DNA from: Paracoccaceae bacterium
Lineage (GTDB): Bacteria; Pseudomonadota; Alphaproteobacteria; Rhodobacterales; Rhodobacteraceae
Length of the DNA: 10,785 nt
Assembly: GCA_030626365.1 (NCBI GenBank)
Contig: DAOUPC010000069.1
Span: forward strand, 1-10,785
Direction of reading: 5' to 3'
Positions 1 to 6,345 of this stretch are shown here, one piece after another (within the stretch, counting starts at the first letter, position 1; each line of letters starts with the position of its first letter). The notes below the pieces were generated by a model. The model had not been told where the DNA came from. It made no database searches and saw nothing but the letters and a program-made list of their open reading frames with translations. A program made the translations under genes and the position numbers.

Positions 1-239
1 ACCGTCAGTTGACGCACATTCCTGATCGTCGTGCCGGTCGGGTACAGGTTTCGCACCCGCATACAAGAGGGCCGCGTGCCGCCCTGATGGCGCCCACCCG
101 CCAGCCCGTCAAAGCCAAGTTCCAACCGGGGCACAGGCTCCGCGCGCAACGTCCCCCCTGCCGGCACATGGCCCAGCCAGGTAACCTCGCCTGTGAACTG
201 TGTTTCAACCAAAGCTGGCAATGCCCTGCCCCCCATCAT
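1..239 (-). CDS. MOSC domain-containing protein, N-terminal part (runs off the left edge)
   Basis: A minus-strand reading frame stays open from position 239 to the window edge, giving 79 complete codons and no stop. The translation includes a stretch PALVETQFTGEVTWLGHVP, then GGTRPSC and finally IRNVRQLT. I recognise this as the start of the small MOSC-fold (molybdenum cofactor sulfurase C-terminal-like) proteins common in Rhodobacterales, whose relatives carry an HGGxTRPSCxRV segment with the conserved cysteine. MOSC proteins are thought to handle sulfur or the molybdenum cofactor, but no substrate is established for this subgroup. The start is uncertain: two adjacent ATGs lie at 239 and 236, and a TTG at 219-221 has a G-rich stretch just upstream and would give the MPAL start that relatives show. 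An in-frame TAA upstream of 239 rules out a longer form. The gene lies behind the ftsH terminator, so it is probably a separate transcription unit. Identification is from memory of the family; the missing C-terminal part would confirm it. Confidence 0.75.
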   Translation of the reverse strand, partial: MMGGRALPALVETQFTGEVTWLGHVPAGGTLRAEPVPRLELGFDGLAGGRHQGGTRPSCMRVRNLYPTGTTIRNVRQLT

Positions 240-282
240 TCGCTTACCAGCAACTTACGCGATTCTGGGGCGATCACCACCC

Positions 283-299
283 TGTCCGGGCCCCGGACA
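283..299. repeat. Near-palindrome sharing arms with the adjacent terminator
   Basis: TGTCCGGG (283-290), one central C (291) and CCCGGACA (292-299) form a perfect inverted repeat with 8-base arms. The same 8-base arms occur in the terminator immediately to its right (306-313 and 322-329). The segment therefore holds four copies of one arm sequence in alternating orientation. The one-base centre makes a simple hairpin here strained, so it may be a duplicated piece of the terminator or an operator-like palindrome for the MOSC gene that starts 44 bases further on. Confidence 0.6.
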
Positions 300-330
300 A
301 AAAAGCCCGGACAACATCAGCTGTCCGGGC
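299..330 (-). terminator. Rho-independent terminator of the ftsH transcript
   Basis: On the minus strand GCCCGGACA (330-322) and TGTCCGGGC (313-305) form a perfect 9-bp GC-rich stem around an 8-base loop. A run of six T follows directly (304-299). This is a textbook intrinsic terminator, placed 37 bases after the ftsH stop codon. On the plus strand the same hairpin is followed by GGTTTTCTTGTCTTTT, so it might also stop transcription coming the other way, although no plus-strand gene is seen here. Confidence 0.9.
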
Positions 331-366
331 GGTTTTCTTGTCTTTTCAATACCTCAGGCGATTGGA

Positions 367-2289
367 TCAGCCGGTTGGCTCTGGCTCCAACCCACCTTCT
401 GGCGGGGATTTCTTGGGTTTTGTTTTCGGAATTGCCGTGACGCTGGGCGCGTTGCCCTCGTCGGGGGTGTCATCCTCGTCGTCATCCACATGCGGCAACT
501 CACCCCGCATGACCCGCTTGATCTCGTCTCCGGTCAGGGTTTCGTATTCCAGAAGGCCCTGTGCCAACCGCTCAAACTCTTCCTGATTATCCTCAAGCAG
601 TTTGTAGGCGACGGCGTACCCTTCGTCGATAAACCGCTTCACTTCTGATTCGATCAGTTCCTTGGTGGCCGCGGAAACCGAAAGCCCGCCAGCCCCGCCA
701 TTGGGTTGATAGCCTGCGGCGGCCTCTTGATAGTCGATATTGCCAACCTTGTCGGACATGCCATAGCGCATCACCATTGCCCGCGCCAACGCGCTGGCCT
801 GCTGAATGTCACCGGCCGGGCCGGACGATACAGAATCGGCACCGTATTTCAGGATTTCCGCCGCCTTGCCCGCCATGGTCATGGCAATGCGTTCTTTGGC
901 CTCGTCCTTGAACATCTGTAGCTTGTCCATCTCAGGCAGGCTCATCACCATGCCCAGCGCAGAACCACGCGGGATGATCGTTGCCTTATAGACCGGGTCG
1001 CATTTGGGCAGTTCAATACCCACCAGCGCATGACCTGCCTCGTGATAGGCGGTCTTTTCCTTTTGATCCTGGGTCAGTACCATTGACCGGCGCTCCGGTC
1101 CCATCATCACCTTGTCCTTGGCCTGTTCAAAGTCGATCATGGTGACAAACCGGCGCCCGAACCGCGCCGCCATCAGCGCCGCCTCGTTCACCAGATTGGC
1201 CAGATCGGCCCCCGAAAATCCGGGCGAACCGCGCGCGATGATGCGCAAATCCACATCCGGGCCCAGCGGGGTCTTGCGGGCGTGAACCCCCAGAATTTTT
1301 TCGCGCCCCTTGATGTCGGGGTTGGCCACGGTGACCAGACGGTCAAACCGGCCCGGCCGCAACAACGCGGGGTCCAGCACATCCTTGCGGTTGGTCGCCG
1401 CCAGAATGATCACCCCCTCATTGGATTCGAATCCGTCCATTTCCACCAGCAACTGGTTCAGCGTCTGTTCGCGTTCATCATTGCCGCCGCCATACCCGGC
1501 ACCACGATGGCGCCCCACGGCGTCAATTTCGTCGATAAAGACGATGCAGGGGGCGTTCTTTTTGGCCTGTTCGAACATGTCGCGCACACGGGATGCACCC
1601 ACGCCAACAAACATTTCCACAAAATCCGATCCCGAAATTGTGAAGAACGGCACGCCCGCCTCGCCGGCAATTGCCCGCGCCAGCAGGGTTTTACCGGTGC
1701 CCGGAGGGCCAACCAGCAATGCACCCTTGGGAATCTTGCCGCCCAGACGGCTGAATTTCTGCGGGTTACGCAGGAATTCGACGATCTCTTCCAGTTCTTC
1801 CTTGGCCTCGTCGATGCCGGCAACATCGTCAAATGTCACCCGTCCGTGTTTCTCGGTCAGCATCTTGGCCTTGGATTTGCCAAAGCCCATGGCACCGCCT
1901 TTGCCACCGCCCTGCATCCGGTTCATGAAGTAGACCCAGACACCGATCAGCAAAAGGAACGGCAACAAGGTGATCAGGAACGACTGGAACCCGGATTGTT
2001 CCTGCTTTTCGGCCCGGACCGGAATATTGTTGTCGATCAACAGCTTGGTGATCTCGGCGTCTTCGGGTTTGATGGTCACATAGTCCTGACCATCGCCACC
2101 ACGGAACCGTATCTGCTCACCGTCCAGCGTGACCTGGGCCACGTCACCATTCTCTACCGATCCGACAAAGTCAGAAAAGGTGATCTCGCGATTCTGCAAT
2201 GTGTTGCCCGACCCGCTGAACAGGTTGAACAATGCCAGGATCAGCAGAAACAGAACGACCCAGAAGGCGATATTGCGTGCGTTACCCAA
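367..2289 (-). CDS. ftsH: ATP-dependent zinc metalloprotease FtsH
   Basis: This is the membrane-anchored AAA+ protease that extracts and degrades damaged membrane proteins and short-lived cytoplasmic regulators as a hexamer in the inner membrane. The 640-aa product has the usual order: transmembrane segment about 7-25, a periplasmic domain, a second transmembrane segment about 103-122, an AAA+ ATPase and an M41 peptidase domain. Visible motifs are Walker A GPPGTGKT (194-201), the FVGVG pore loop (227-231), Walker B IVFIDEID (249-256), the second region of homology ending RPGRFDR (311-317), the zinc motif HEAGH (416-420) and the probable third zinc ligand D494. The tail is acidic, then proline- and lysine-rich. 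The start codon is TTG (2287-2289), supported by AGGAGAG five bases upstream and by the family N-terminus MGNARN. It lies 75 bases after tilS and ends the operon at a strong terminator. All key residues are intact. Confidence 0.98.
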   Translation of the reverse strand: MGNARNIAFWVVLFLLILALFNLFSGSGNTLQNREITFSDFVGSVENGDVAQVTLDGEQIRFRGGDGQDYVTIKPEDAEITKLLIDNNIPVRAEKQEQSGFQSFLITLLPFLLLIGVWVYFMNRMQGGGKGGAMGFGKSKAKMLTEKHGRVTFDDVAGIDEAKEELEEIVEFLRNPQKFSRLGGKIPKGALLVGPPGTGKTLLARAIAGEAGVPFFTISGSDFVEMFVGVGASRVRDMFEQAKKNAPCIVFIDEIDAVGRHRGAGYGGGNDEREQTLNQLLVEMDGFESNEGVIILAATNRKDVLDPALLRPGRFDRLVTVANPDIKGREKILGVHARKTPLGPDVDLRIIARGSPGFSGADLANLVNEAALMAARFGRRFVTMIDFEQAKDKVMMGPERRSMVLTQDQKEKTAYHEAGHALVGIELPKCDPVYKATIIPRGSALGMVMSLPEMDKLQMFKDEAKERIAMTMAGKAAEILKYGADSVSSGPAGDIQQASALARAMVMRYGMSDKVGNIDYQEAAAGYQPNGGAGGLSVSAATKELIESEVKRFIDEGYAVAYKLLEDNQEEFERLAQGLLEYETLTGDEIKRVMRGELPHVDDDEDDTPDEGNAPSVTAIPKTKPKKSPPEGGLEPEPTG

Positions 2290-2294
2290 GGAAA

Positions 2295-2301
2295 CTCTCC
2301 T
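2295..2301 (-). promoter_or_regulatory. Ribosome binding site fixing the TTG start of ftsH
   Basis: AGGAGAG on the minus strand sits five bases before the TTG at 2289-2287. It is among the strongest Shine-Dalgarno matches in the window and it decides the start, because no ATG is available nearby that would keep the conserved first transmembrane segment. Confidence 0.85.
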
Positions 2302-2340
2302 AAATGTGCGGCTGCTAAGACGGCAACCTGCCAGACTTCT

Positions 2341-2368
2341 AAAATAGAGATGATTTGGCCATGTTCAA
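2341..2368 (-). promoter_or_regulatory. Candidate sigma-70-type promoter of ftsH
   Basis: On the minus strand TTGAAC (2368-2363) and TATTTT (2346-2341) are separated by 16 bases. Each matches the housekeeping consensus at four of six positions. They overlap the tilS stop and lie in the 75-base tilS-ftsH gap, roughly 50 bases before the ftsH start. This would let ftsH be transcribed apart from tilS. I see no convincing heat-shock (sigma-32) promoter. The match is modest, and read-through from upstream is equally possible. Confidence 0.35.
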
Positions 2369-3618
2369 TGCGATAAAAGCGATGCGAAGAACTCTTCGCT
2401 TCCGCCGACCAGTTCTGCGGTCCATCCATTGGCCAATCCGGCCAGTGGGGCGGCCACCAGATCATCGCCACGCCAGACCGACGGCGAGGCCGCCAATACG
2501 GCATTGGGGCTGCCGGTTTCACGCCAGTGCGGGTTCATCATCAGGCCGCGCTGGCCCAACGGGCGCAATTCGCAACCCGGAAAACCGCCCCCCGACATAC
2601 GCCAGCGGCGATCCCATATCTGGTCACACCGAACATGACAGCGCCGGACCGCGTTGTATTCCCGGCATATCCAGATGCGCCCCCCCTGCCGCAGGATGCG
2701 ACAGCCACACAACGTGGTCGGGTTGCCGGCACGCACCGCCTCCAGCGCCGTATTCAACGGGGCGCGGCGCGGCGCGTATTCGGCCCCGCTGATCCACATC
2801 AGGGCCCGCAAAAGCAGGCGGCGGGCAATTTCATCCGGCAGGGTGCGGAATTTGTGCATATCCAGCACAACATCGCCGCCGACAATAGCCACAGTTTCAC
2901 GGGCCGCAAGAAAGCTGTACCAATCCAGCGCCTCGCGGGCCTGTTTCATGTTGTGGGCCACATCCGCCAACCCCTGCGCCGTCAATCCCAGTGGTTCCAG
3001 AATTTCCAGCGCCCGGCGCGCCTTGATCCGGTCGAACCGCAGATCGTCATTTGACGGGTCATCTGACCAGGCAATGCCATTATCGCGAAGGTAATCGCGC
3101 AGTTCTGCGCGTGTGTTTCCCAAAAGGGGCCGGAAAATGGTAATTCCATCCTGCGTGCGGCGGGTCGCCATTGCCGCCAGACCGGTCACCCCGGACGACC
3201 GGATCAGCCGCATCAAAAAGGTTTCGGCCTGATCGTCCGCCGTGTGGCCAACCGCAAGAATCGTGATCGACTTTGACTTGGCCCATTCTGTCAAAAGCCG
3301 GTATCGTGCCCGGCGGGCCTGATCCTGAAGATTGCCCTTGCCGTCCCAGCCCTGCCATTTCAGGGTCTCGTGCTGGACACCCAGCGTCTTGGCCAGCGCC
3401 GCAACCTGGCGGGCCTCGTCAGCGGATTCGCTGCGCAACCCATGATCCACGGTTGCGGCAAAAATCTCGACCTGGCCGGGGTCAAAGCAATGCGCAAGAA
3501 CGTGCAGCAACGCGGTTGAATCCCCGCCACCCGATACCGCAATTCCCAACCGCGCGGGGGGCGAGGCGTGAAACTGCGCGCGCACGCAAGACAAGATATT
3601 GGTATTAGTCGCGCTCAA
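2365..3618 (-). CDS. tilS: tRNA(Ile)-lysidine synthetase TilS
   Basis: TilS converts the wobble cytidine of the CAU-anticodon tRNA-Ile into lysidine with ATP and lysine, changing both amino-acid identity and codon reading; it is cytoplasmic and normally essential. The 417-aa product carries the PP-loop ATP-pyrophosphatase signature SGGGDS (29-34), VDHGLR (57-62), GHTADDQAETFLMRL (124-138) and a DPSN segment (187-190). The C-terminal part is divergent, as is usual for alphaproteobacterial members. The frame stays open to an ATG at 3708, but that form would add 30 residues of translated cpoB sequence with no family resemblance. I chose the TTG at 3618-3616, which overlaps the cpoB stop as TTGA (3618-3615), the arrangement expected for translational coupling. 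No strong Shine-Dalgarno site precedes it. The product is certain; the exact start is likely but unproven. Confidence 0.93.
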   Translation of the reverse strand: MSATNTNILSCVRAQFHASPPARLGIAVSGGGDSTALLHVLAHCFDPGQVEIFAATVDHGLRSESADEARQVAALAKTLGVQHETLKWQGWDGKGNLQDQARRARYRLLTEWAKSKSITILAVGHTADDQAETFLMRLIRSSGVTGLAAMATRRTQDGITIFRPLLGNTRAELRDYLRDNGIAWSDDPSNDDLRFDRIKARRALEILEPLGLTAQGLADVAHNMKQAREALDWYSFLAARETVAIVGGDVVLDMHKFRTLPDEIARRLLLRALMWISGAEYAPRRAPLNTALEAVRAGNPTTLCGCRILRQGGRIWICREYNAVRRCHVRCDQIWDRRWRMSGGGFPGCELRPLGQRGLMMNPHWRETGSPNAVLAASPSVWRGDDLVAAPLAGLANGWTAELVGGSEEFFASLLSH

Positions 3619-4430
3619 GAGCAGCCCAATGCCGCCATTTCCTGACGGGCCATGGTCGCGGCATCCCCACCCGGAAAGCGAACACCAACTTCGGCCAGGG
3701 TAACACAAGCCTGATCCGCCTGCCCCAACCGTCCCAACGCCGCACCCAGTTCAAAAAGTGCGTCAGGGGCCACTGGCCCGGTGGCGTTGGCGGTAAAGCT
3801 GGCCAGATAGGCCCGCGCGGCCTCTCGTGTGTCGCCCAGACCGTCCAGCGCCTTGCCACGTCCCAGATTGGCCTCGGCCGACAGGGGGCTGCCGGGATAG
3901 GACTGATCAAACCGGGCAAACATATCAGCCGCCTGGCGATGGTTCCCGTCTGCCAACGCCTTGCTGGCCGTCTGGTAATCTGCCTGTTCGCCAACCGCCA
4001 GTTCGTTGCCCGAACCGCCTGTATTGCCGCCCGGTGGCACCGTGGGCACCACATCGCCACCCAAGGTTGACGTTTCGCCCAACTGGCCCACGTCGCCGCC
4101 TTCCAGTTCGACCAACCGGAACTCAAGATCGCCAACCCGGTTCGTGCCATCCGCCACAACCCGGTCGATCCGGTGACTTAGCTGTTCGGTCTGTGCCGTC
4201 AAACGCTGCAACTCGGCCTCGATGGCCGCGACCCGTTCCAGAACACTGGTGCCGGTCAGGGTCATGCCTGATGCCCCGGTTGTCGACATTTCCCGCCTAA
4301 GCCGCTGTACTTCGACGTGAAGCACAGTCAGCTCCTGGCGGATATCGGCCAGTGTCTGTTCATTTTGGGCGGCAAGCCTGCCTGGTCCAAACACAACCAG
4401 TGCTGCCAATACCAGAACTGCAATGCGCAT
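3615..4430 (-). CDS. cpoB: Tol-Pal system protein CpoB (YbgF), periplasmic coiled-coil/TPR protein
   Basis: CpoB is the periplasmic partner of the Tol machine. In Escherichia coli it binds TolA and PBP1B and couples outer-membrane constriction to septal peptidoglycan synthesis. The 271-aa product has a signal peptide with probable cleavage after LAA (about residue 21). A coiled-coil region follows (about 25-110, rich in Leu, Glu, Arg and Gln), which in the family drives trimer formation. Then come a Gly/Pro/Thr-rich linker and C-terminal tetratricopeptide repeats (about 150-265) ending in a cysteine near the terminus. It starts with ATG four bases after the pal stop, so it is surely co-transcribed with pal, and its TGA overlaps the proposed tilS start. 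Length and domain order are normal for the family. Confidence 0.93.
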   Translation of the reverse strand: MRIAVLVLAALVVFGPGRLAAQNEQTLADIRQELTVLHVEVQRLRREMSTTGASGMTLTGTSVLERVAAIEAELQRLTAQTEQLSHRIDRVVADGTNRVGDLEFRLVELEGGDVGQLGETSTLGGDVVPTVPPGGNTGGSGNELAVGEQADYQTASKALADGNHRQAADMFARFDQSYPGSPLSAEANLGRGKALDGLGDTREAARAYLASFTANATGPVAPDALFELGAALGRLGQADQACVTLAEVGVRFPGGDAATMARQEMAALGCS

Positions 4431-4434
4431 GAAT

Positions 4435-4938
4435 CTACCCCGTCAAACCACTGGACAATATCGTAACGGCCCGCCGGTTCTTGGCATAACAACTTTCGTC
4501 GCTACAAATCTCGATCGGGCGTTCCTTGCCGTAACTCAGAACCTTCAGGCGGTTCCCCGCCACGCCGCGCGACACCAGAAATTCGCGTGCCGCGTTTGCC
4601 CGGCGGGCCCCCAGGGCAAGGTTGTATTCGCGCGTGCCCTGTTCGTCGGCATGACCTTCGATGATACCGTTGTAATCGGTGTTCATCATCAGCCATTCGG
4701 CCTGCGCACTCAGGATCGAGCGCGCCTCGTCTGTCAGGGTGGACTGGTCCACCACAAACAGAACCCGGTCACCGACTGATTGCTGGAAAAACGCCGGTGA
4801 TGTGGGGTCAGATGCGCTTCCGGCGGCCGTGTCGCCACCGGCACCCCCCTGCCCGTCACCGCCATACCCGGCAGAGTTGGTACAGGCCGTTACCACCAGT
4901 AACGCGCCAATCGTCAGAATTTTAGCCAGGATGCTCAT
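4435..4938 (-). CDS. pal: Peptidoglycan-associated lipoprotein Pal
   Basis: Pal is the outer-membrane lipoprotein that anchors the envelope by binding peptidoglycan, and it is released or moved to division sites by TolB and TolA. The 167-aa product has a lipoprotein signal peptide with a lipobox ending VTAC, so Cys19 is the lipidation site. A Gly/Ser/Asp-rich linker (about 20-45) precedes an OmpA-like domain (about 55-165). This contains GHADEQGTREYNLALGARRA (95-114), in which Asp98 and Arg112 match the residues that hold diaminopimelate in the family. Two cysteines (145 and 150) precede NRRAV. The ATG at 4938 has a GAGG motif upstream. A candidate promoter lies in the 75-base gap after tolB, which would allow Pal to be made in larger amounts than the motor proteins. 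Confidence 0.97.
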   Translation of the reverse strand: MSILAKILTIGALLVVTACTNSAGYGGDGQGGAGGDTAAGSASDPTSPAFFQQSVGDRVLFVVDQSTLTDEARSILSAQAEWLMMNTDYNGIIEGHADEQGTREYNLALGARRANAAREFLVSRGVAGNRLKVLSYGKERPIEICSDESCYAKNRRAVTILSSGLTG

Positions 4939-4974
4939 GCTGGTTGCCTCGTTTTTACGTTTATTGTTGAACCC

Positions 4975-5003
4975 ATCGTAACATACTTGGGTGATCTTGT
5001 GAA
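4975..5003 (-). promoter_or_regulatory. Candidate sigma-70-type promoter for pal-cpoB-tilS
   Basis: On the minus strand TTCACA (5003-4998) and TACGAT (4980-4975) are exactly 17 bases apart. The first matches the housekeeping -35 at five of six positions and the second matches the -10 at four of six. Transcription would start near 4968, leaving a leader of about 30 bases with the GAGG ribosome binding site before the pal ATG. It lies in the gap between tolB and pal and is the best promoter-like sequence I found in the window. Confidence 0.55.
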
Positions 5004-5013
5004 CGTGGTGGCA

Positions 5014-6345
5014 TCATTGCTGCAATGGTGACCAGGATGGGTCGGATGCACCATCAGGCGTGCGCACAGGCCGCAGGTTGCGCCCGGTAATATCCACCGA
5101 ATAAAGCGAGGCCCGCCCAGATGCCCCTTGGGTTTCGCGGGTAAACATGATGACCCGCCCATTTGGTGCCCAACTTGGCCCCTCGTCCAGAAACGAAGCG
5201 GTCAACAGGCGTTCTTCCGACCCGTCAATGCGCATGACCCCGATATGGAACCGGCCCTTGCTTTGCTTGGTAAAGGCAATCATATCGCCCCGCGGGGACC
5301 AGACCGGCGTGCCATAGCGTCCCTTGCCAAAGCTGATGCGCCTGGCCTCTCCGCCGCTGGCCGGCATGATATAAAGTTGCTGCGCGCCGGAACGATCGCT
5401 CTCGAACACGATCTGGCGGCCATCGGGCGAAAAGCTGGGCGCGGTTTCGATTGACGGCGCGCTGGTCAGGCGGGTGCGTTTTCCGTTGTTGACACCCATC
5501 GTGTAAAGGTCGGTATTGCCGCCCTGCGCCAGTGAAAACACCACCGTCTTGCCATTCGGGGCAAAGCGGGGGGCAAAGCTCATCGTGCCTTCGGGGCTGT
5601 CCAGCATACGGCGCTTTACCTTGCCCACATCCATCACAAAGATGCGGGGAAATCCGGTTTCATAGCTGGTATACAACAGCCGGTCCCCCGACGGGGAAAA
5701 CCGCGGGGCCAGCACGATGGTCGCGCTGTCGGTCAGGTACTGCACACCCGCCCCGTCATAATCCATGATCGCCAACCGCTTGCGGCGGTCGTTCTTTGGG
5801 CCGACCTCTGAAACAAACGCCACGCGGCTGTCAAAATACCCGCCCTCGCCGGTGATCCGGCTGTAAACTGCATCCGCCACCTTATGCGCCATACGCCGCA
5901 AGCCATCGGTCTTACCGACAAATTGCAGCCCATTGCCCAGTTCAGCCCCCGAAAACACATCATAAACCCGGAACTGCACCGTCAGCCGGCTGCCCGAAAC
6001 CGTGACCGCGCCGGCAATCAGCGCCTGCGCGTTGATCGCTTTCCAGTCGGCGTATTTGATCGGTGCCCCAAAATCGGTGATCGGGCTGATAAAGGCCTTG
6101 GCCGGAATTTCCCGGAACAGGCCGGTGCCGGCCAGATCGGCGGCAATCACCCGCGACAGTTGCGCGCCATACTTTGCCGCACTGGCGTTATCGGAAACAA
6201 AATCCGGCACCGCAAAAGGCAGGGGTTCGATCACCCCTTCGGTGATCTCGATCCTTAACGGGCCCTGCTGGGCCGTGGCCGACTGGGCCAGCATCGCGAT
6301 GCCAACCACAAGGCAGGCAAGAAGGGTGCCAAGAAACCTGATCAT
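5014..6345 (-). CDS. tolB: Tol-Pal system beta-propeller protein TolB
   Basis: TolB is the periplasmic protein that binds Pal and, through its N-terminal tail, TolA, so it switches Pal between peptidoglycan-bound and mobile states. The 443-aa product starts with a cleavable signal peptide (hydrophobic stretch about 5-20, probable cleavage after SATA at residue 25). An N-terminal alpha/beta domain follows (about 28-165). The remainder is a six-bladed beta-propeller with repeated WD40-like motifs such as FSPSGDRLLYTS, FAPNGKTVVFS, FSPDGRQIVFES, WSPRGDMIAFT and WAPNGRVIMFT. Length is typical. Its ATG overlaps the tolA stop as ATGA (6345-6342), implying translational coupling. The downstream gap to pal is 75 bases. 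Confidence 0.98.
   Translation of the reverse strand: MIRFLGTLLACLVVGIAMLAQSATAQQGPLRIEITEGVIEPLPFAVPDFVSDNASAAKYGAQLSRVIAADLAGTGLFREIPAKAFISPITDFGAPIKYADWKAINAQALIAGAVTVSGSRLTVQFRVYDVFSGAELGNGLQFVGKTDGLRRMAHKVADAVYSRITGEGGYFDSRVAFVSEVGPKNDRRKRLAIMDYDGAGVQYLTDSATIVLAPRFSPSGDRLLYTSYETGFPRIFVMDVGKVKRRMLDSPEGTMSFAPRFAPNGKTVVFSLAQGGNTDLYTMGVNNGKRTRLTSAPSIETAPSFSPDGRQIVFESDRSGAQQLYIMPASGGEARRISFGKGRYGTPVWSPRGDMIAFTKQSKGRFHIGVMRIDGSEERLLTASFLDEGPSWAPNGRVIMFTRETQGASGRASLYSVDITGRNLRPVRTPDGASDPSWSPLQQ

Noticed and set aside
5..208. 67-aa minus-strand frame at the left edge
   Set aside because: It is a shifted frame of the MOSC gene. It is rich in Arg, Cys and Gly with no family features, while the neighbouring frame gives clear MOSC sequence.
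9..440. 143-aa plus-strand frame crossing the terminator
   Set aside because: It runs through the MOSC gene, the terminator and the end of ftsH on the opposite strand, and its composition is unlike a real protein of this organism.
1282..2376. 364-aa plus-strand open frame opposite ftsH
   Set aside because: It is fully antisense to a certain gene. The protein is rich in His, Gln and Asp with no recognisable motif, and long antisense frames are expected from the codon bias of high-GC genes.
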